This document shows, piece by piece, positions 44,716-55,323 of a stretch of DNA of 64,000 bases (position 1 is its first letter; every line of letters starts with the position of its first letter). The stretch spans positions 15,029,741 through 15,093,740 of the forward strand of contig OX336348.1 in assembly GCA_946902875.1 (NCBI GenBank), read 5' to 3'. The DNA is from Nematopogon swammerdamellus. Its lineage: Eukaryota; Arthropoda; Insecta; Lepidoptera; Adelidae. Below the pieces are notes generated by a model that had not been told where the DNA came from, made no database searches, and saw only the letters and a list, made by a program, of their open reading frames with translations. The position numbers and the translations under genes were made by a program.

Positions 44716-45087
44716 TGTAACGACCCTTACTTTTGCCTAGTCAGCTGCTCTGCCCTATATAATCAGCCGGCGCATTAGCTCTCCAGTTCAGTCATCAATC
44801 GTTCGCTCCCTACGGCGTAGCGCTGCTCGTCCGCGAACCGAAAGCCTATTAAGGCTCTATTTGCTCTATTTGTCTAGTTTCTAGTTCAATCATATTCCGT
44901 CCGCTCCCTAAGGCGAAGCTCTGCTCGTCCGCGAACCGAAAGCCTTTTAAGGTTCTATTCTGTTCTATTGTCTATTTTCATCTGTGTTCCTGTGTTTAAA
45001 AGTGTAATCTTCTATTAATAAAAACTTTATTCCTAGCTTAATAATTTCTTTCTTTTTAAAAAGACTTCTACAAATACCGTCCTAACA
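44716..45087 (+). mobile_element. LTR-like sequence (solo or 3' LTR)
   Basis: Begins TGTAACGACCC and ends CCTAACA (TG...CA). It holds a core promoter (TATATAA 44756-44762; initiator TCAGTC 44788-44793) and an AATAAA signal at 45018-45023, the order expected for U3-R-U5. Inside, a 98-bp unit is duplicated (CTGCTCGTCCGCGAACCGAA at 44823 and 44921). No second LTR and no target duplication were found, so the boundaries are tentative. Confidence 0.45.
44756..44793 (+). promoter_or_regulatory. TATA box plus initiator in the LTR-like sequence
   Basis: TATATAA lies 34 bases before the A of TCAGTC (A at 44790), matching the arthropod initiator TCAKTY and normal TATA spacing. Confidence 0.55.
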
Positions 45088-45119
45088 GTACGTACGGGTA
45101 AGTACGGGTACGTACGAGT

Positions 45120-45402
45120 ACGGGTGGTTCGGATTCCACGTAAAACTGTAGGTCTCTTCCCTTCTTACCTTGCTAGGTGGTAGGGTTTATCCCGCCCGGG
45201 TTAGTACCACCGTACTGAATTAAATGTCGGTCGAAACGGCTCTGTAAATAGTTCGTGTTTTCCGTGCAGTTCAGTGTAGCCGACTGCCGATATGAAATGT
45301 AGGGAAGCACTGACATGGCACCTAGTTCGCCCGGTGATATGGGCTAACATCACTGATGTTGTAGGTGATGTAGCCAACCGTGTCCGTTTCCATAAAAAAA
45401 GT
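45120..45402 (+). mobile_element. 5'-truncated SINE of the 5S-type family, copy E
   Basis: Starts within the head/body joint (GGTTCGGATTCCACGTAAAACTG in short form) and runs to GTCCGTTTCCAT plus A7. The 5' junction carries a GTACGGGTACGTACG simple repeat. Confidence 0.7.
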
Positions 45403-45479
45403 GGTCAAGTGAACCTTGTTCACGTGCAGAGGGTCCCGTAACCGCACTGCTTCGCTTTCATCTAATTATATTTTCTACC

Positions 45480-45575
45480 AGGGTGCGGTCAGGCTTTGGA
45501 TGGGTAGCCGTACGACCGTGGTTCGGCTGGCTGTGGTTCGGATTCCACTTGAAACTATAGTTTCATCCCTTTATG
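45480..45575 (+). repeat. SINE head fragment with 5S-like box
   Basis: GGTGCGGTCAGGC followed by TTTGGATGGGTAGCCG and GGTTCGGATTCCAC match the 5S-like region and its joint in copies B and D. Confidence 0.55.
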
Positions 45576-45627
45576 TACATACTAGCTGCGCCCGCGGCTC
45601 CGCTCGCGTGAAATTCGTATTTCAAAG

Positions 45628-46229
45628 AAGACAGCAAGTAAATATGGGCGAGGCCCAAGGCCGAGCTGCGCTCAGGAAGTCGATAAACCATCTCTAAGGA
45701 AGTAAGTAATTAAGGGCGAGGCCGAAGGCCAAGCTATGTTAAGGTAAACGATAAACCTTCTCGAAGAAAGTAAGTAACTGAGGGCGAGGCCGAAGGCCAA
45801 GCTGCGTTCAGGAAGACTATAAACCTTCTCGAAGAAAGTAAGTAACAAAGGGCGAGGCCGATGGCCGAGCTGCGTTCAGAAAGAATATAAGCCTTCTCGA
45901 AGAAAGTAAGTAACAAAGGGCGAGGCCGAAGGCCGAGCTGCGTTCAGGAAAACGATAAATCTTATCTAATAAAGTAAGTAATTAAGGGCGAGGCCGAAGG
46001 CCGAGCTACATTCAGGAAGATCATAAAACTTCTCGAAGAAATTAAGCAACTGAAGGCGAGGCCGAAGGCCGAGCTGCGTTCAGGAAGACTATAAACCTTC
46101 TCGAAGAAAGTAAGTAACAAAGGGCGAGGCCGAAGGCCGAGCTGCGTTCAGGAAGATTATAAACATTCTCGAAGACAGTAAGTAACTATGGGCGAAGCCG
46201 AAGGCCGAGCTGCGTTCAGGAAGAGGATA
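45628..46229 (+). repeat. ~68-bp tandem repeat, nine units
   Basis: Each unit has GTAAGTAA, GGGCGAGGCCGAAGGCCGAG, CTGCGTTCAGGAAG and ATAAACCTTCTCGAAG-like parts. It begins directly after a fragment of the AGCTGCGCCCGCGGC repeat (45587-45620). Minus-strand open frames with repeated SAIGLALCYLLSS wording are products of the period. Confidence 0.95.
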
Positions 46230-46259
46230 AAATGGGCATATACTTTTTTTTATGTAAAC

Positions 46260-46535
46260 CAGCATGGGTGGCTGTGCCGAGAGACCAATGGTGCAGTCGA
46301 CAGAGCCAAAATCACCTCTCCTCGCGAAACCACGCTCAGTTAGGTGCCATGCCAGCAGATTTGCGGACTGTTGCAATGCTGTCTAGCCCGTTAATACGAC
46401 GCTTGAAGACACCCAGGTTAAAGCATTCAGAAACATATGCAGATACACTTGCCGGAAGACAGTTCCACACTCTAGCGGTGCGACAAAGAAACGATTTAGA
46501 GAACCGATGGGTTCTCAAAAGCCCAATGTCAAAAG
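46260..46535 (-). pseudogene. LINE ORF2 C-terminal fragment
   Basis: On the minus strand: LLRTHRFSKSFLCRTARVWN, then CLPASV, GVFKRRINGLDS, ATVRKSAGMAPN. The RTARxWNxLP...FK word is the usual end of Jockey/CR1-type ORF2. It continues into a 3' UTR reading GTGGTTTCGCGAGGAGAGG on minus. Only the last 60 codons are preserved. Confidence 0.7.
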
Positions 46536-46544
46536 TCCAATATA

Positions 46545-47146
46545 CTATATTATATGAATGTCCTTATAGCTGCTCCCAAATATTTGAGTGAACGGTTTGA
46601 ATTTCTTTCTTCTCACGGTCTGGCTTTAAGATCTGCTGACAACTTACTCTTGGCAATACCGGCTCACTCAAGCTCTTTCTACACGGACTCTTTCACAGTA
46701 CAAACAGCTCGCCTCTGGAATAATCTGCCCGTGCATTTACGCTCCTCTACATCTATGAATGTACTTAAGATTAATTTAAACAAACTTCTCCTCTCGTTAC
46801 CGAAGTAAATGCAATGTATAATATTAGATACATATCTTTACTCCCCTTCTCTTACTCTCTTGTCATTCAGTTGGTTATGTCGCACAACGTTACCACCGAT
46901 CGATGTACATAATATGTAAGTTTATTATATACATACATATGTTTATTAAAGTATTTATGTAGTATTCGTATGTAGTTTATAATACATATTTCTTTACAGT
47001 CTTAACACATTGCCACAAACTATTCTTGTTCGCCTGCATGTACTTCTCCCACATCCCAAAGGTTAGTTAGAATAGAATGCTTCGCGGCATTAAGCTCGCC
47101 TGTTGTACCTAATTTTTATAAATTGGTGTTCAATAAAGAATATATA
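46545..47146 (+). pseudogene. Second LINE ORF2 C-terminus with 3' UTR
   Basis: Plus strand: FLSSHGLALRSADNLLLAIP, then SSSFYTDSFTVQTARLWNNL and LKINLNKLLLSLPK, stop at 46806-46808. The AT-rich 3' UTR ends at TTCAATAAAGAATATAT near 47146. A different LINE family from the neighbour on the minus strand. Confidence 0.65.
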
Positions 47147-47337
47147 CATAACTCGAGAACCACTTTATCGATTTACATATTTATGGTTTTCATTGTTACA
47201 TTCTGGTACGTAAATCGTTCTTTTTATCCGTCCAGCTCAGTGTAGCCGGCACGACCAAAGCATGTTTTTTCTGTCGTACCTAGGTTCCATGTAAATGACT
47301 TCGTTTGGTAGATACTTATCCAATTTTTTTTATGGAA

Positions 47338-47530
47338 ACTGACACGGTTGGCTACATCACCTAACTAAAACATATATGATGTCAGCCTATAAAACCGGGT
47401 GAACTAGGTGCCATGTCAGTGCTTCTCTTAATTTCATGTCGGCTACACTGAACTGGACGGAAAACACGAACTATAATTACATAGCCGTTTCGACCGACGT
47501 TTCATTCAGTGCGGTGGTACCAACCAGGGC
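47338..47530 (-). mobile_element. SINE fragment, copy F
   Basis: Reverse-strand 3' half of the 5S-type SINE body. A small separate piece (CCAGCTCAGTGTAGCCGG) lies at 47232-47250. Confidence 0.65.
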
Positions 47531-48589
47531 CATTGACTTATATATTACTAACGTAAGGACGGGCCTATACGAACTGACGAAATGGCCTCACTGCACTGGA
47601 TGTCCAAGCGAAGGTGACATCCAGTGGCTTGTCAGTCAGTTGCTGGCTGTCAGTCGGCCGGGACGTGTTAGTTGTGTGGGTGTCGCTCCTTAATGCCTCA
47701 TACTTGCGTACTCAAATCGTGCAGGTACTACAAAAAAGAAAGGGGAAATAACGTACCATAGGTGAGTAAGCCTTATTTTGTTGCATTCAGCGATATTTCC
47801 TAATAAAATCTGAATTGACATATTATTTACGCAACATCGCACGCCAGCCGCCACGCGCCGCCATGCAGTACGTGAGCGCTAACGAAGTAACTTTGTATCA
47901 ACGTTTATAAAAACAAAATGTGTACGTGTTATATTTCGATAACTTTTATTTAATATTGAGAATTACGTTAACTAGTGTGAATTAATAATTTATTTATTTA
48001 AGCATTATTTTTGTTATTATTTATCTCAGAAGAAATAAAAAATTAAGATAAAACGACTCGAAAACCACTTTATCGATTTACATACGGTTTTCACTGTTAC
48101 ATTTCGCTACTTCTTAGGACAATTTTAAGCTATCAATCACAACGCTACGTTATCGGTGGCTTGAGCTGTAACCAAAAAGTCACCCGAAAAATTGTAATTT
48201 TGGCTGTTCAGACATTTAATTTTAACTCCAAATGTATGATATTTTGAGGAAAATGAATAGTTTTGTGCACAACTACATAAGAGTACCTATATTGTTTATT
48301 TTTTTCAGAATTTTCAAACATCCCTTAATAGGTCAAAGTTCGGCGACAAAAGTGCACTTTTTTGTCAACTTTTAAACGAAATATTTGTTAAAGTAAACTT
48401 ATTGATTATAGTAAAGTTATATATTTTTTACATTGCCTTAACAATAGCTATAGAATGACAGGATACTTGATTTATTTAAAAAAACAAAAAATTTTTTTGG
48501 TTAACATTTTGGGGTACCCTGTACTTTCCACAGGACTATTAGACAAAATTATCTATGATATGTCTAGCGGCAAAAATTACACGTAATTT
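47531..48589. other. Non-coding stretch, nothing recognised
   Basis: Includes TCAGTCAGTTGCTGGC / GTCAGTCGGCC wording near 47630-47665 and AT-rich DNA. No supported gene. Confidence 0.35.
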
Positions 48590-48735
48590 GGTCAGTTTCA
48601 TCAAAATCGGTTCAGTAGGTCCGGAGATATCTGCGGGTGACCGACAGACAGACAGACGGACAGACAGACAGACAGACACCAGAGCGATCCCATAAGGGTC
48701 CCTTTTTTCGCATTTTGCGACGGGACCCTAAAAAC
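48590..48735 (+). repeat. Dispersed repeat 3' part (CAGACAGACAGACGGACAG...GGGACCCTAAA)
   Basis: TCAAAATCGGTTCAGTAGG, GGAGATATCTGCGGG, a GACA microsatellite and GCGACGGGACCCTAAAA. Related to the lepidopteran repeat copies at 29.6 and 53.2 kb. Confidence 0.55.
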
Positions 48736-48764
48736 ACACAGATTAGGTCGGTGATGAAGTGACT

Positions 48765-49330
48765 GAGTGAGATGACTGCAGTCACATCTGGGAGTGTCCA
48801 AGGGGAGGGTAGTCCCCATTATCTGCTTGCGCCCTTGGATTCGACAGCGCCGAGCCATCCGTCTTGTTGGTGACCCGAAACTTACCGATGGTCTGGAGTC
48901 TCTGAGTCACAGACGATTTGTGGGTTCGCTTAGTCTGTTATACAGATATTATCACGGACGCTGCTCTGTGGAACTAGCATCCCTTATCGTCACGCCACTC
49001 GTCCTATCTCCGCATGACTGGTCGCAGAGAGACTCAGCAACCTTTTGTTGTTGACATTGGGCTTTTGAGAACCCATCGGTTCTCTAAATCGTTTCTTTGT
49101 CGCACCGCACCGCTAGGGTGTGGAAATATGTTCCGGCGAGTGTAGGTATTTCCCAAATCCTGGGAGTCTTCAAACCTAATATTAACAGGCTAGACAGCCT
49201 AGCAACAGTCCGCAAATCCGCTGGAATGGCACCTAACCTAACTGAGTGTGGTTTCGCGAGAAGAGGAGATTTTGGCTCTGTCGACTGCATCTTTACTCCT
49301 CGCATTTCGGCGGTTACAAAATTAATTTTT
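48765..49330 (+). pseudogene. LINE ORF2 C-terminal fragments, two joined pieces
   Basis: First piece (to about 49050): CSHLGVSKG, LDSTAPSHPSCW-like in shifted frames, LTDGLESLSHRRFVGSLSLL, YRYYHGRCSVEL. Second piece from 49053: the FSKSFLCRTA, KYVPASVG, GVFKPNINRLDS, ATVRKSAGMAPN tail, related to 46260-46535. They may be a single element with an internal loss. Frame changes near 49110 and upstream make it non-functional. Confidence 0.65.
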
Positions 49331-49673
49331 TTTTAGTTGGCCACCATCAATCCGTCTATTTTAGGTGGGTTAACTGATTCTTTCAACTAAACTTAACTAG
49401 TCTTTTGGCAAATTATAATCACTGTATCCACCACAGATGAGATAATACACAGAACCACCAATAAACTTTGGACGAATGCGTGAACCTCGGCGTGAACTAG
49501 GCAGATACGCAGAACACTAGCGGACAGCGAGCGCGCGTGTGGCAACTTGGCAAGTGACGTCACACGGCATCCGCGCGCCTGTGCGAGATTTTTAAAATTT
49601 AACGAATTTCACAGTGCTATAACTTCCAAACTACTTGGTCTATCTACATGAAACAAAAAGTGATGTATTTCTG

Positions 49674-49922
49674 ATCTCGTGGCGTTCTGACCCATTCTCA
49701 GGACCCACTGTCAAAAAGAAAAAAAAATTGTGGTGTTTCGACCCATTTACATTTAATTTTGAGTGGCGTTCTGACCCACTTACCAGAATACACAGATACC
49801 TACAGTAAGTGAACTTCCTTTGTGGCAATTTGCAAACCTCCTATCATTTCTGCTGCCCTGGTACTTTATTTCCCATTCCCAGCTTGACTGTATTCTGACC
49901 ATTTGAATACTTTATTGTCTTT
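49674..49922. repeat. Inverted repeat arm (with 51371-51657)
   Basis: Contains CTCGTGGCGTTCTGACCC, GTGGTGTTTCGACCCA, AAGTGAACTTCCTTTG and CCCTGGTACTTTATTTCCC, all found in reverse at 51371-51657. Flanks a 1.45-kb centre that contains other repeats. Confidence 0.8.
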
Positions 49923-49944
49923 CATTATTTGTTTTAATTATTAA

Positions 49945-50325
49945 TTATTCGCCATATGTGTCAGACTGCAAATTGCTGAATAAGTCCACATCACAAAAGT
50001 TTTGCTGAAGGTAACCACACACCATACTAATTTATCAAACTGAAAATTGCCGAAAACGACCACATCACAAGTTTTGCTGAAGGTTACTATGGTGAACACC
50101 ATAGTATTATGCGGTTTTTCGAAAACCACTGAACCAATTTCGATAAAATTGAAATGGGACCACCTCGGAAGTATGACCTAACTAACAAAAAAAGAATTTT
50201 CTAAATCGGCCTTCAATTGACGGAGAAATCGCGTAACAAACATACAAAAAAATAAAAAAAAATTAAAAAAAAACATACAGACGAATTGAGAACCTCCTCC
50301 TTTTTTGGAAGTCGGATAAAAATAT
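49945..50325 (+). repeat. Dispersed repeat, GAGAACCTCCTCCTTTT type, copy 1
   Basis: TGTCAGACTGCAAATTGCTGA, AAAGTTTTGCTGAAGGTAAC, GGGACCACCTC, and a GAATTGAGAACCTCCTCC end. Direct-repeat partner at 52590-52855. This copy has an internal duplication of the TTTTGCTGAAGG part (50005 and 50073). Confidence 0.75.
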
Positions 50326-50492
50326 ATAATATATAAAATAAAATGTGACCAAATTGTTCAGAAAAAAATGTGACATGAAGTTATTTTTCTTAATATCGAA
50401 TAGAAAATGGCCAGTTACCAGTTACCTATCTGTAGCTATGAGATAATAAAACTTAAACTTTATTAAAAAAATATTTAGTTTATTATGAACTA

Positions 50493-50598
50493 TGTATCTA
50501 AATAGAAGTATTCTATACTGGTGTTGTATGTTTACTGTGCTGAATTTTCAGCACAGTAAACATACAAAACCAGTATAGAATACTTCTATTTGGATACA
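50493..50598. repeat. 52-bp-arm near-perfect hairpin
   Basis: 50493-50544 and 50547-50598 are reverse complements with only two mismatches, separated by TT. It contains TGTTTACTGTGCTGAA and its complement at the centre. The arms are longer and the loop shorter than in a normal pre-miRNA. Confidence 0.95.
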
Positions 50599-50621
50599 TC
50601 GTTCAAATAAACCGTTCCTTC

Positions 50622-50816
50622 CACTCTGCACTACCAAGCTGCACTACCAGTAGTGCTGTTTGGAATTTTTTTCCCATCTGCACTACTGTACTACAAGCTG
50701 CGAAACCGGTAGTGTCGTTTGGAATTATTTCCTCCCGTTTGCACTACTGAGTAGTAGTGCACAATGGAATTTTAAAGAGCCTTACTTTTTCATTCCCAAC
50801 TGCACTACCAAAAGAT
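50622..50816. repeat. Cluster of CTGCACTAC / GTAGTGC words
   Basis: About ten CACTAC or GTAGTG words occur within 200 bp, in decayed units that also share TTTGGAATT and TTCCCATCTGC / TTCCCAACTGC. Confidence 0.75.
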
Positions 50817-50997
50817 TGTATATACGAATCTTTGGTGCTATGTTTTTTTTCCGGAGTGTATATCAGATTAAACAACACAACAACAAAAAACAACAAAAAA
50901 TTCAAATTCTTAATTTTCAGAAAAACATAAATATAACATAAGTAATTAATAAATGTATTTAGTTGTATGTCATTATTATTATTTATGTTTTATTGTT

Positions 50998-51235
50998 TAC
51001 AAGCTGTGCCCGCCGCTCCGCCCGCTCTCATATTTCACTTCACTGCTAACCTCATAAGCCATTTAGCGTGATAGTAAGTAGCCTATAGTTGATGGGAAGA
51101 ATCAAGCTATCCGTAGAATTTTGTTTTATTAAAATCGGTTCAGTGGTTCTCGAGTTATAAGCGGACAGACAGACATACACTCAGACACTCAGACACTCAG
51201 ACAGAAAGCAGACGTTGGATTTTATTATAGGTAAG
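50998..51235 (+). repeat. Dispersed repeat, AGCTGTGCCCGCGGC type, copy 3
   Basis: Near-identical to 7468-7690, with an expanded ACTCAGACACTCAGAC stretch before the TTTTATTATAGGTAAGGA end. Confidence 0.75.
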
Positions 51236-51370
51236 GATAAGGATTTTTATACTATTTAAAAGAAAAAAATCTCTCATTTAATTTCTCGCCCTACCCACCT
51301 ACACTACTCACAATCTTAGGCATGACTGGCAGATATGCATTTAGGCTTTAAGTCCACCTTTTGTTATTTT

Positions 51371-51657
51371 TTGTGCAATAAAGTATTGAAATGGTCAGAA
51401 TACAGTCACCGTAATTAAAGTGGAAACCCGAAGACTTCTTGGTAAGCTGGGAATGGGAAATAAAGTACCAGGGCAGCAGAAATGATAGGACGTTTCCAAA
51501 TTGCCACAAAGGAAGTTCACTTACTGTATCTGTGTATTCTGGTAAGTGGGTCAGAACGCCACTCAAAATTAAATGTAAATGGGTCGAAACACCACAATTT
51601 TTTTTCTTTTTGACAGTGGGTCCTGAGAATGGGTCAGAACGCCACGAGATCGTATTT
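51371..51657. repeat. Inverted repeat arm (with 49674-49922)
   Basis: Reverse complement of 49674-49922 with an extra segment of about 40 bp near 51410-51440. Confidence 0.8.
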
Positions 51658-52440
51658 CTAATCATTTAGGCTTCACTCTTACAAAGTAAACGATTCTACG
51701 GACCCACTGACATTCTCCATTTGGAAACCTAGAAACTGACACGGACTTGCTATGTAATGAAATTGTAAATGTTCCTTGCTGTGTTTTCATTTAGGGATTT
51801 TGGCATTTTTGTAGTAGTTGCTAGGTTTAAGGCAAAGATATATTACGTACTAGATCAATCACTCGGCTAGCTCACATGTTCCACCTAGTTGCGGTTCACG
51901 ATGATCAAGTCTCTTAGTCGAGCACGAGCACGAGAGGCCGCAGCGCGCAGTCGTCGCCTGCCTGCTGCGATCGCGCCTCGCCTACTTTAAACTAATACAT
52001 TTACACATCGATGTGAAGGTGCGATGGCGAATCTGGAGATGAAGTATTAGAATGAAAAGACAATATGCACACCGACGCACGAGTGCGATCGTTTTCCTTA
52101 CCCCTTGCCTCTCTCCCGCACGCTTCCCGCCCCGCGCGAGCCCCCACAACGGCCGCCAGACCGTCTCCCACACGCTTCCCGCCCCGCGCGCGCTCCCCTC
52201 GGCCGCTCGACTCTGCGCTCCGCCTCCCCGCTACCTTACCCCAAACCTCAACCGCTCGAACACCGCTTCTCTGTATATTTCTTCGTAGCGAGAACTCTAT
52301 ATAATATTTCCTCAAAGGTTTATGGTACACTAACATCTATGAATCACTGTAAAATTTGGAAATGTTTAAATGCAAATGTATGGGGAATGACCTAGTAAGT
52401 GCCTAAAACGAGAAAAAACATCTTTACAAAAATTGTTGGT
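51658..52440. other. Non-coding stretch with a CpG-rich patch
   Basis: 51900-52290 is GC- and CpG-rich and contains a CACACGCTTCCCGCCCCGCGCG-like pair of direct repeats (52118 and 52168). No recognised protein. Confidence 0.4.
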
Positions 52441-52589
52441 TGCTAGGTTTTGAAATTGGGCAGCCGTAATGTCCAATACAACAGCGGAAGCGGTAATCCG
52501 GGAGGTGGACGTTGGTGAGGGTTTTTAGTAGGTAATATTATGTACATGAAAAAGAATAATCGAGATCGGTTGAAGTGGTACAGAATTAT

Positions 52590-52855
52590 TCGCCGTGTGT
52601 CAAACTGCAAATTGCTGAAAAGTCCACAGCACAAAAGTTTTGCTGAAGGTAACCACACACCATAGTAATTTGTTGATTTTTCAAAAACCGCTAAATCGAT
52701 TTCGATAACATTTATATGGGACCACCTCTGAAGTCTACCAAACAAAAGAAGAATTTTCAAAATCGGCCACAATTGACGGAGTAATCACGTAACAAACATA
52801 AAAAAACATACAGTAGAATTGAGAACCTCCTCCTTTTGGGAAGTCGATTGTAAAA
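52590..52855 (+). repeat. Dispersed repeat, GAGAACCTCCTCCTTTT type, copy 2
   Basis: Direct copy of 49945-50325 without its internal duplication. Confidence 0.75.
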
Positions 52856-53033
52856 CGTCAGTGCGGCTTAGGCCCTGTCAGGCCTCACGCACTCTATGTA
52901 CTTGCGCGCGATAACTACCTACCGCCCGCCGGGCCGCCGGCGACCCATAATTCATTGGGCTGCCGACAGCCGCGCGCAGCTAGCCTACTACGCGAGCGCG
53001 CGCTCACGTACCTATATCTTAATTCAAGTTGAC

Positions 53034-53148
53034 ATGGCTTCTGTTAATAGTGGCAGTTTATGTGCAGTAGTAGCAGTAGATGGATGTAAATCCAGCTAGA
53101 GGAGAGATAAAAATCTTTCTTTTTCCATTTACCTGCTGATGAAGAAAT
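53034..53148 (+). pseudogene. THAP-like first exon, decayed, copy 2
   Basis: 115 bases from ATG to a GTGAGT donor, equal in length to copy 1. It shows the C...DGCKSS start and, in another frame, HLPADEE. The frame is broken after the second cysteine in both copies. If the call is right, it derives from a THAP protein or a P-element-like transposase. Confidence 0.35.
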
Positions 53149-53179
53149 GTGAGTATATTTGTTTTCTTTGAGCAATAAT

Positions 53180-53405
53180 TATTCTAAAAAACCGGACAAG
53201 TGCGAGTCGGACTCGCACACGAAGGGTTCCGTACCATCGTTTACCAAGATTTAACACTATGTACTATATTTTTTATATTTTTACTATTTGTTGTTATAGC
53301 GGTAATAGAAATACAGCCCGCTGACAAACGGACGGACAGACGGACGGACGGCGGGGCTTAGTAATAGGGTCCCCTTGGCACCCTTTAGGTACGGAACACG
53401 GAAAT
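53180..53405 (+). repeat. Nested dispersed repeat (GTGCGAGTCGGACTCGCAC type)
   Basis: Counterpart of 19955-20195, at the same relative position inside the THAP-like unit, hence inserted before that unit spread. Confidence 0.6.
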
Positions 53406-54149
53406 AGGTATTTTGGTTTATGTTGTGTTACGCTTGAGTTTCGGTATGTTAGATATATCTGTCTGTTTGTTTGTCTATCACGGTCACTTTACGATTTGTG
53501 TGCATACAGCTGACATGTTGTGGTCGTTGAGGCAATTGTAAGACTACGTACGACGCAACGGAACGGAAAACAACGTCCGTGATGGGGAATTTTGAAAATA
53601 GGGGGGGGGGGTCTGGTTTGCAGACGTTAAACGTGACGTAGGAGGGGGGGGGGGGGGGGGGGGAGGGAGTCTGGCCAAAACTGACATCATTCTTACAAAT
53701 ACGAATAATCCCAAAACATGACATATTAATTCTAGCTGTGCACGCGCGGCGCGCGACACTTTGAAGAAAGCTAGCGCCATGTGTTAGCGGCGCGTAGCGG
53801 TAGGCGGTTCGCTTGTCGGCTTCCTTTGACTCTTTTGTTAGTACGCCGCGCCGCGCCGCCGCCGCTCAGTCTAATAAGACCGACACGTGCGGTCCGCGCT
53901 TTCATCTGCATTAAAGCAAACGTCGGCTTCCTTATATAATAAGTCCGCCTTCTGCCAAGCAGAAAGGTGTATGTAAAGGTCGACTGGAAGTAATTTCCGC
54001 CGGCAATAAGTCCGGATTCGCTTGGCAGATGTATTTTTAACCTAGACCGAATAAAATCAGTTAGATAAGCATGCGTACAGGTAACAATAATAATAGTAAT
54101 AATAATAAGAAAAAAAGAAGAAGCTGTCAAAGTGACAAGTCGCTAAATT

Positions 54150-54830
54150 TTTTTCTCCCAAAGAAAAAATTTTAAACCGAGTTCTGAGGACAAAGAAGCC
54201 GAATCCGCGTGTATGCGCGGCCCCACCACCACCGGCGCAGCACCTCGCATGGTGTGCAACACCATGCGACCACCACCAGCGCCGCCGCTCGGCACCCCCG
54301 GAATATGGTGACGACTTGTCAAAGACAGCACGGCAGAAGACAGGGACACGACCGGCGTCCCCGCCCCGGGCCAGAGGAAGGCGCGGTGAGGGCGCACCGC
54401 AGCTTGCGTGGAGTCTGCCGCGCCAGCAGCACGCCGCCGCCCCGCACGATTACGCCGCCATCCTCGCTTACACCGACGACGACGTTGACGTGTCCCTGTA
54501 TCTCGCTCACCTGCCACTTCTTACACGACAGCGCACACCCAACACCAAGGCTCGCCGAACAACATCGCGCTCCCGCCACAAGACCTACGACGGGACGACG
54601 ATGTCCGCCACATCAACCGGCCTGCTTGGGGCTATCGGGGCTCCGTGCTCTGACTACAGCCCCCGCTGCCGGCGTGGCGGTACGGTGCGCAACGGCGGCG
54701 CACGCACGAGGATCAAGATCCATGAAAGGACTGCGTGTCGTCGCCCCGCAGCCGGTGGATACGGAGCTCTCCGAGATGGGGGTGGTGGTGGCCTACGTGT
54801 CTAGTAGCACCACCTATCGCTCGTAGCTTG
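54150..54830 (+). other. GC-rich segment with long overlapping frames
   Basis: Up to 205 codons open on plus (54209-54826) and 162 in another frame. Both are arginine-, proline- and histidine-rich with no recognised domain. It may be the decayed coding end of a retroelement whose 3' UTR follows. Function unknown. Confidence 0.3.
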
Positions 54831-54831
54831 C

Positions 54832-55235
54832 CTCGCGTCGTCTCGGAGAGCTCCGTAGCCACGGCCTGCACCCTCCGGCGTGCTTGGAGGTCCGCCTCCC
54901 GCCGCCGGCGAGAATACCGTTTTTTGTTTTTGTCTGTTTGTATTAATTTTGTATAGGTATTTTATTTTATAATTATATAAAATTAATGTAAATATGTATC
55001 AAAAAACGTGAAAATAAAGATATAAATAATAATAATAGTCTCGCGTCGTCTCGGAGAGCTCCGTAGCCACGGCCTGCCCCCGCCGGCGTGCTTGGAGGTC
55101 CGCCTCCCGCCGCCGGGGAGTATACCGTTTTTTGTTTTTCTCTGTTTGTGTTAATTTTGTATAGATATTTTATTTTATAATTATATAAAATTAATATAAA
55201 TATGTACTTGTACAAAAAACGTGAAAATAAAGTAA
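54832..55235 (+). repeat. Two ~190-bp direct repeats with polyadenylation-like ends
   Basis: Units 54832-55035 and 55038-55235 both run from CTCGCGTCGTCTCGGAGAGC through GGAGGTCCGCCTCCCGCC and TACCGTTTTTTGTTTTT to GTGAAAATAAAG. This looks like a duplicated 3' UTR of a retroelement ending in an AATAAA-type signal. Confidence 0.75.
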
Positions 55236-55323
55236 TAATTACAGGGGTAGTAGGTAGGTAGGTAGGTAGGATTACCTGAAGTATTTTCGGGCTGAACTAA
55301 TTTCTTCCTCTAATATATTTTAC

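Larger units (their letters stand above)
52878..54112 (+). mobile_element. 1.24-kb repeat carrying a THAP-like first exon, copy 2
   Basis: Matches 19265-20499 in the opposite orientation along its whole length, including the short exon, the nested GTGCGAGTCGGACTCGCAC repeat, the two G-rich tracts (C-rich in copy 1) and the (AAT)n-like end. Shared ends are CAGGCCTCACGCACTC and the AATAATAATAGTAATAA tail. Confidence 0.75.

Noticed and set aside
45734..46376. Minus-strand ORFs with repeated SAIGLALCYLLSS wording
   Set aside because: They are translations of the 68-bp tandem repeat.
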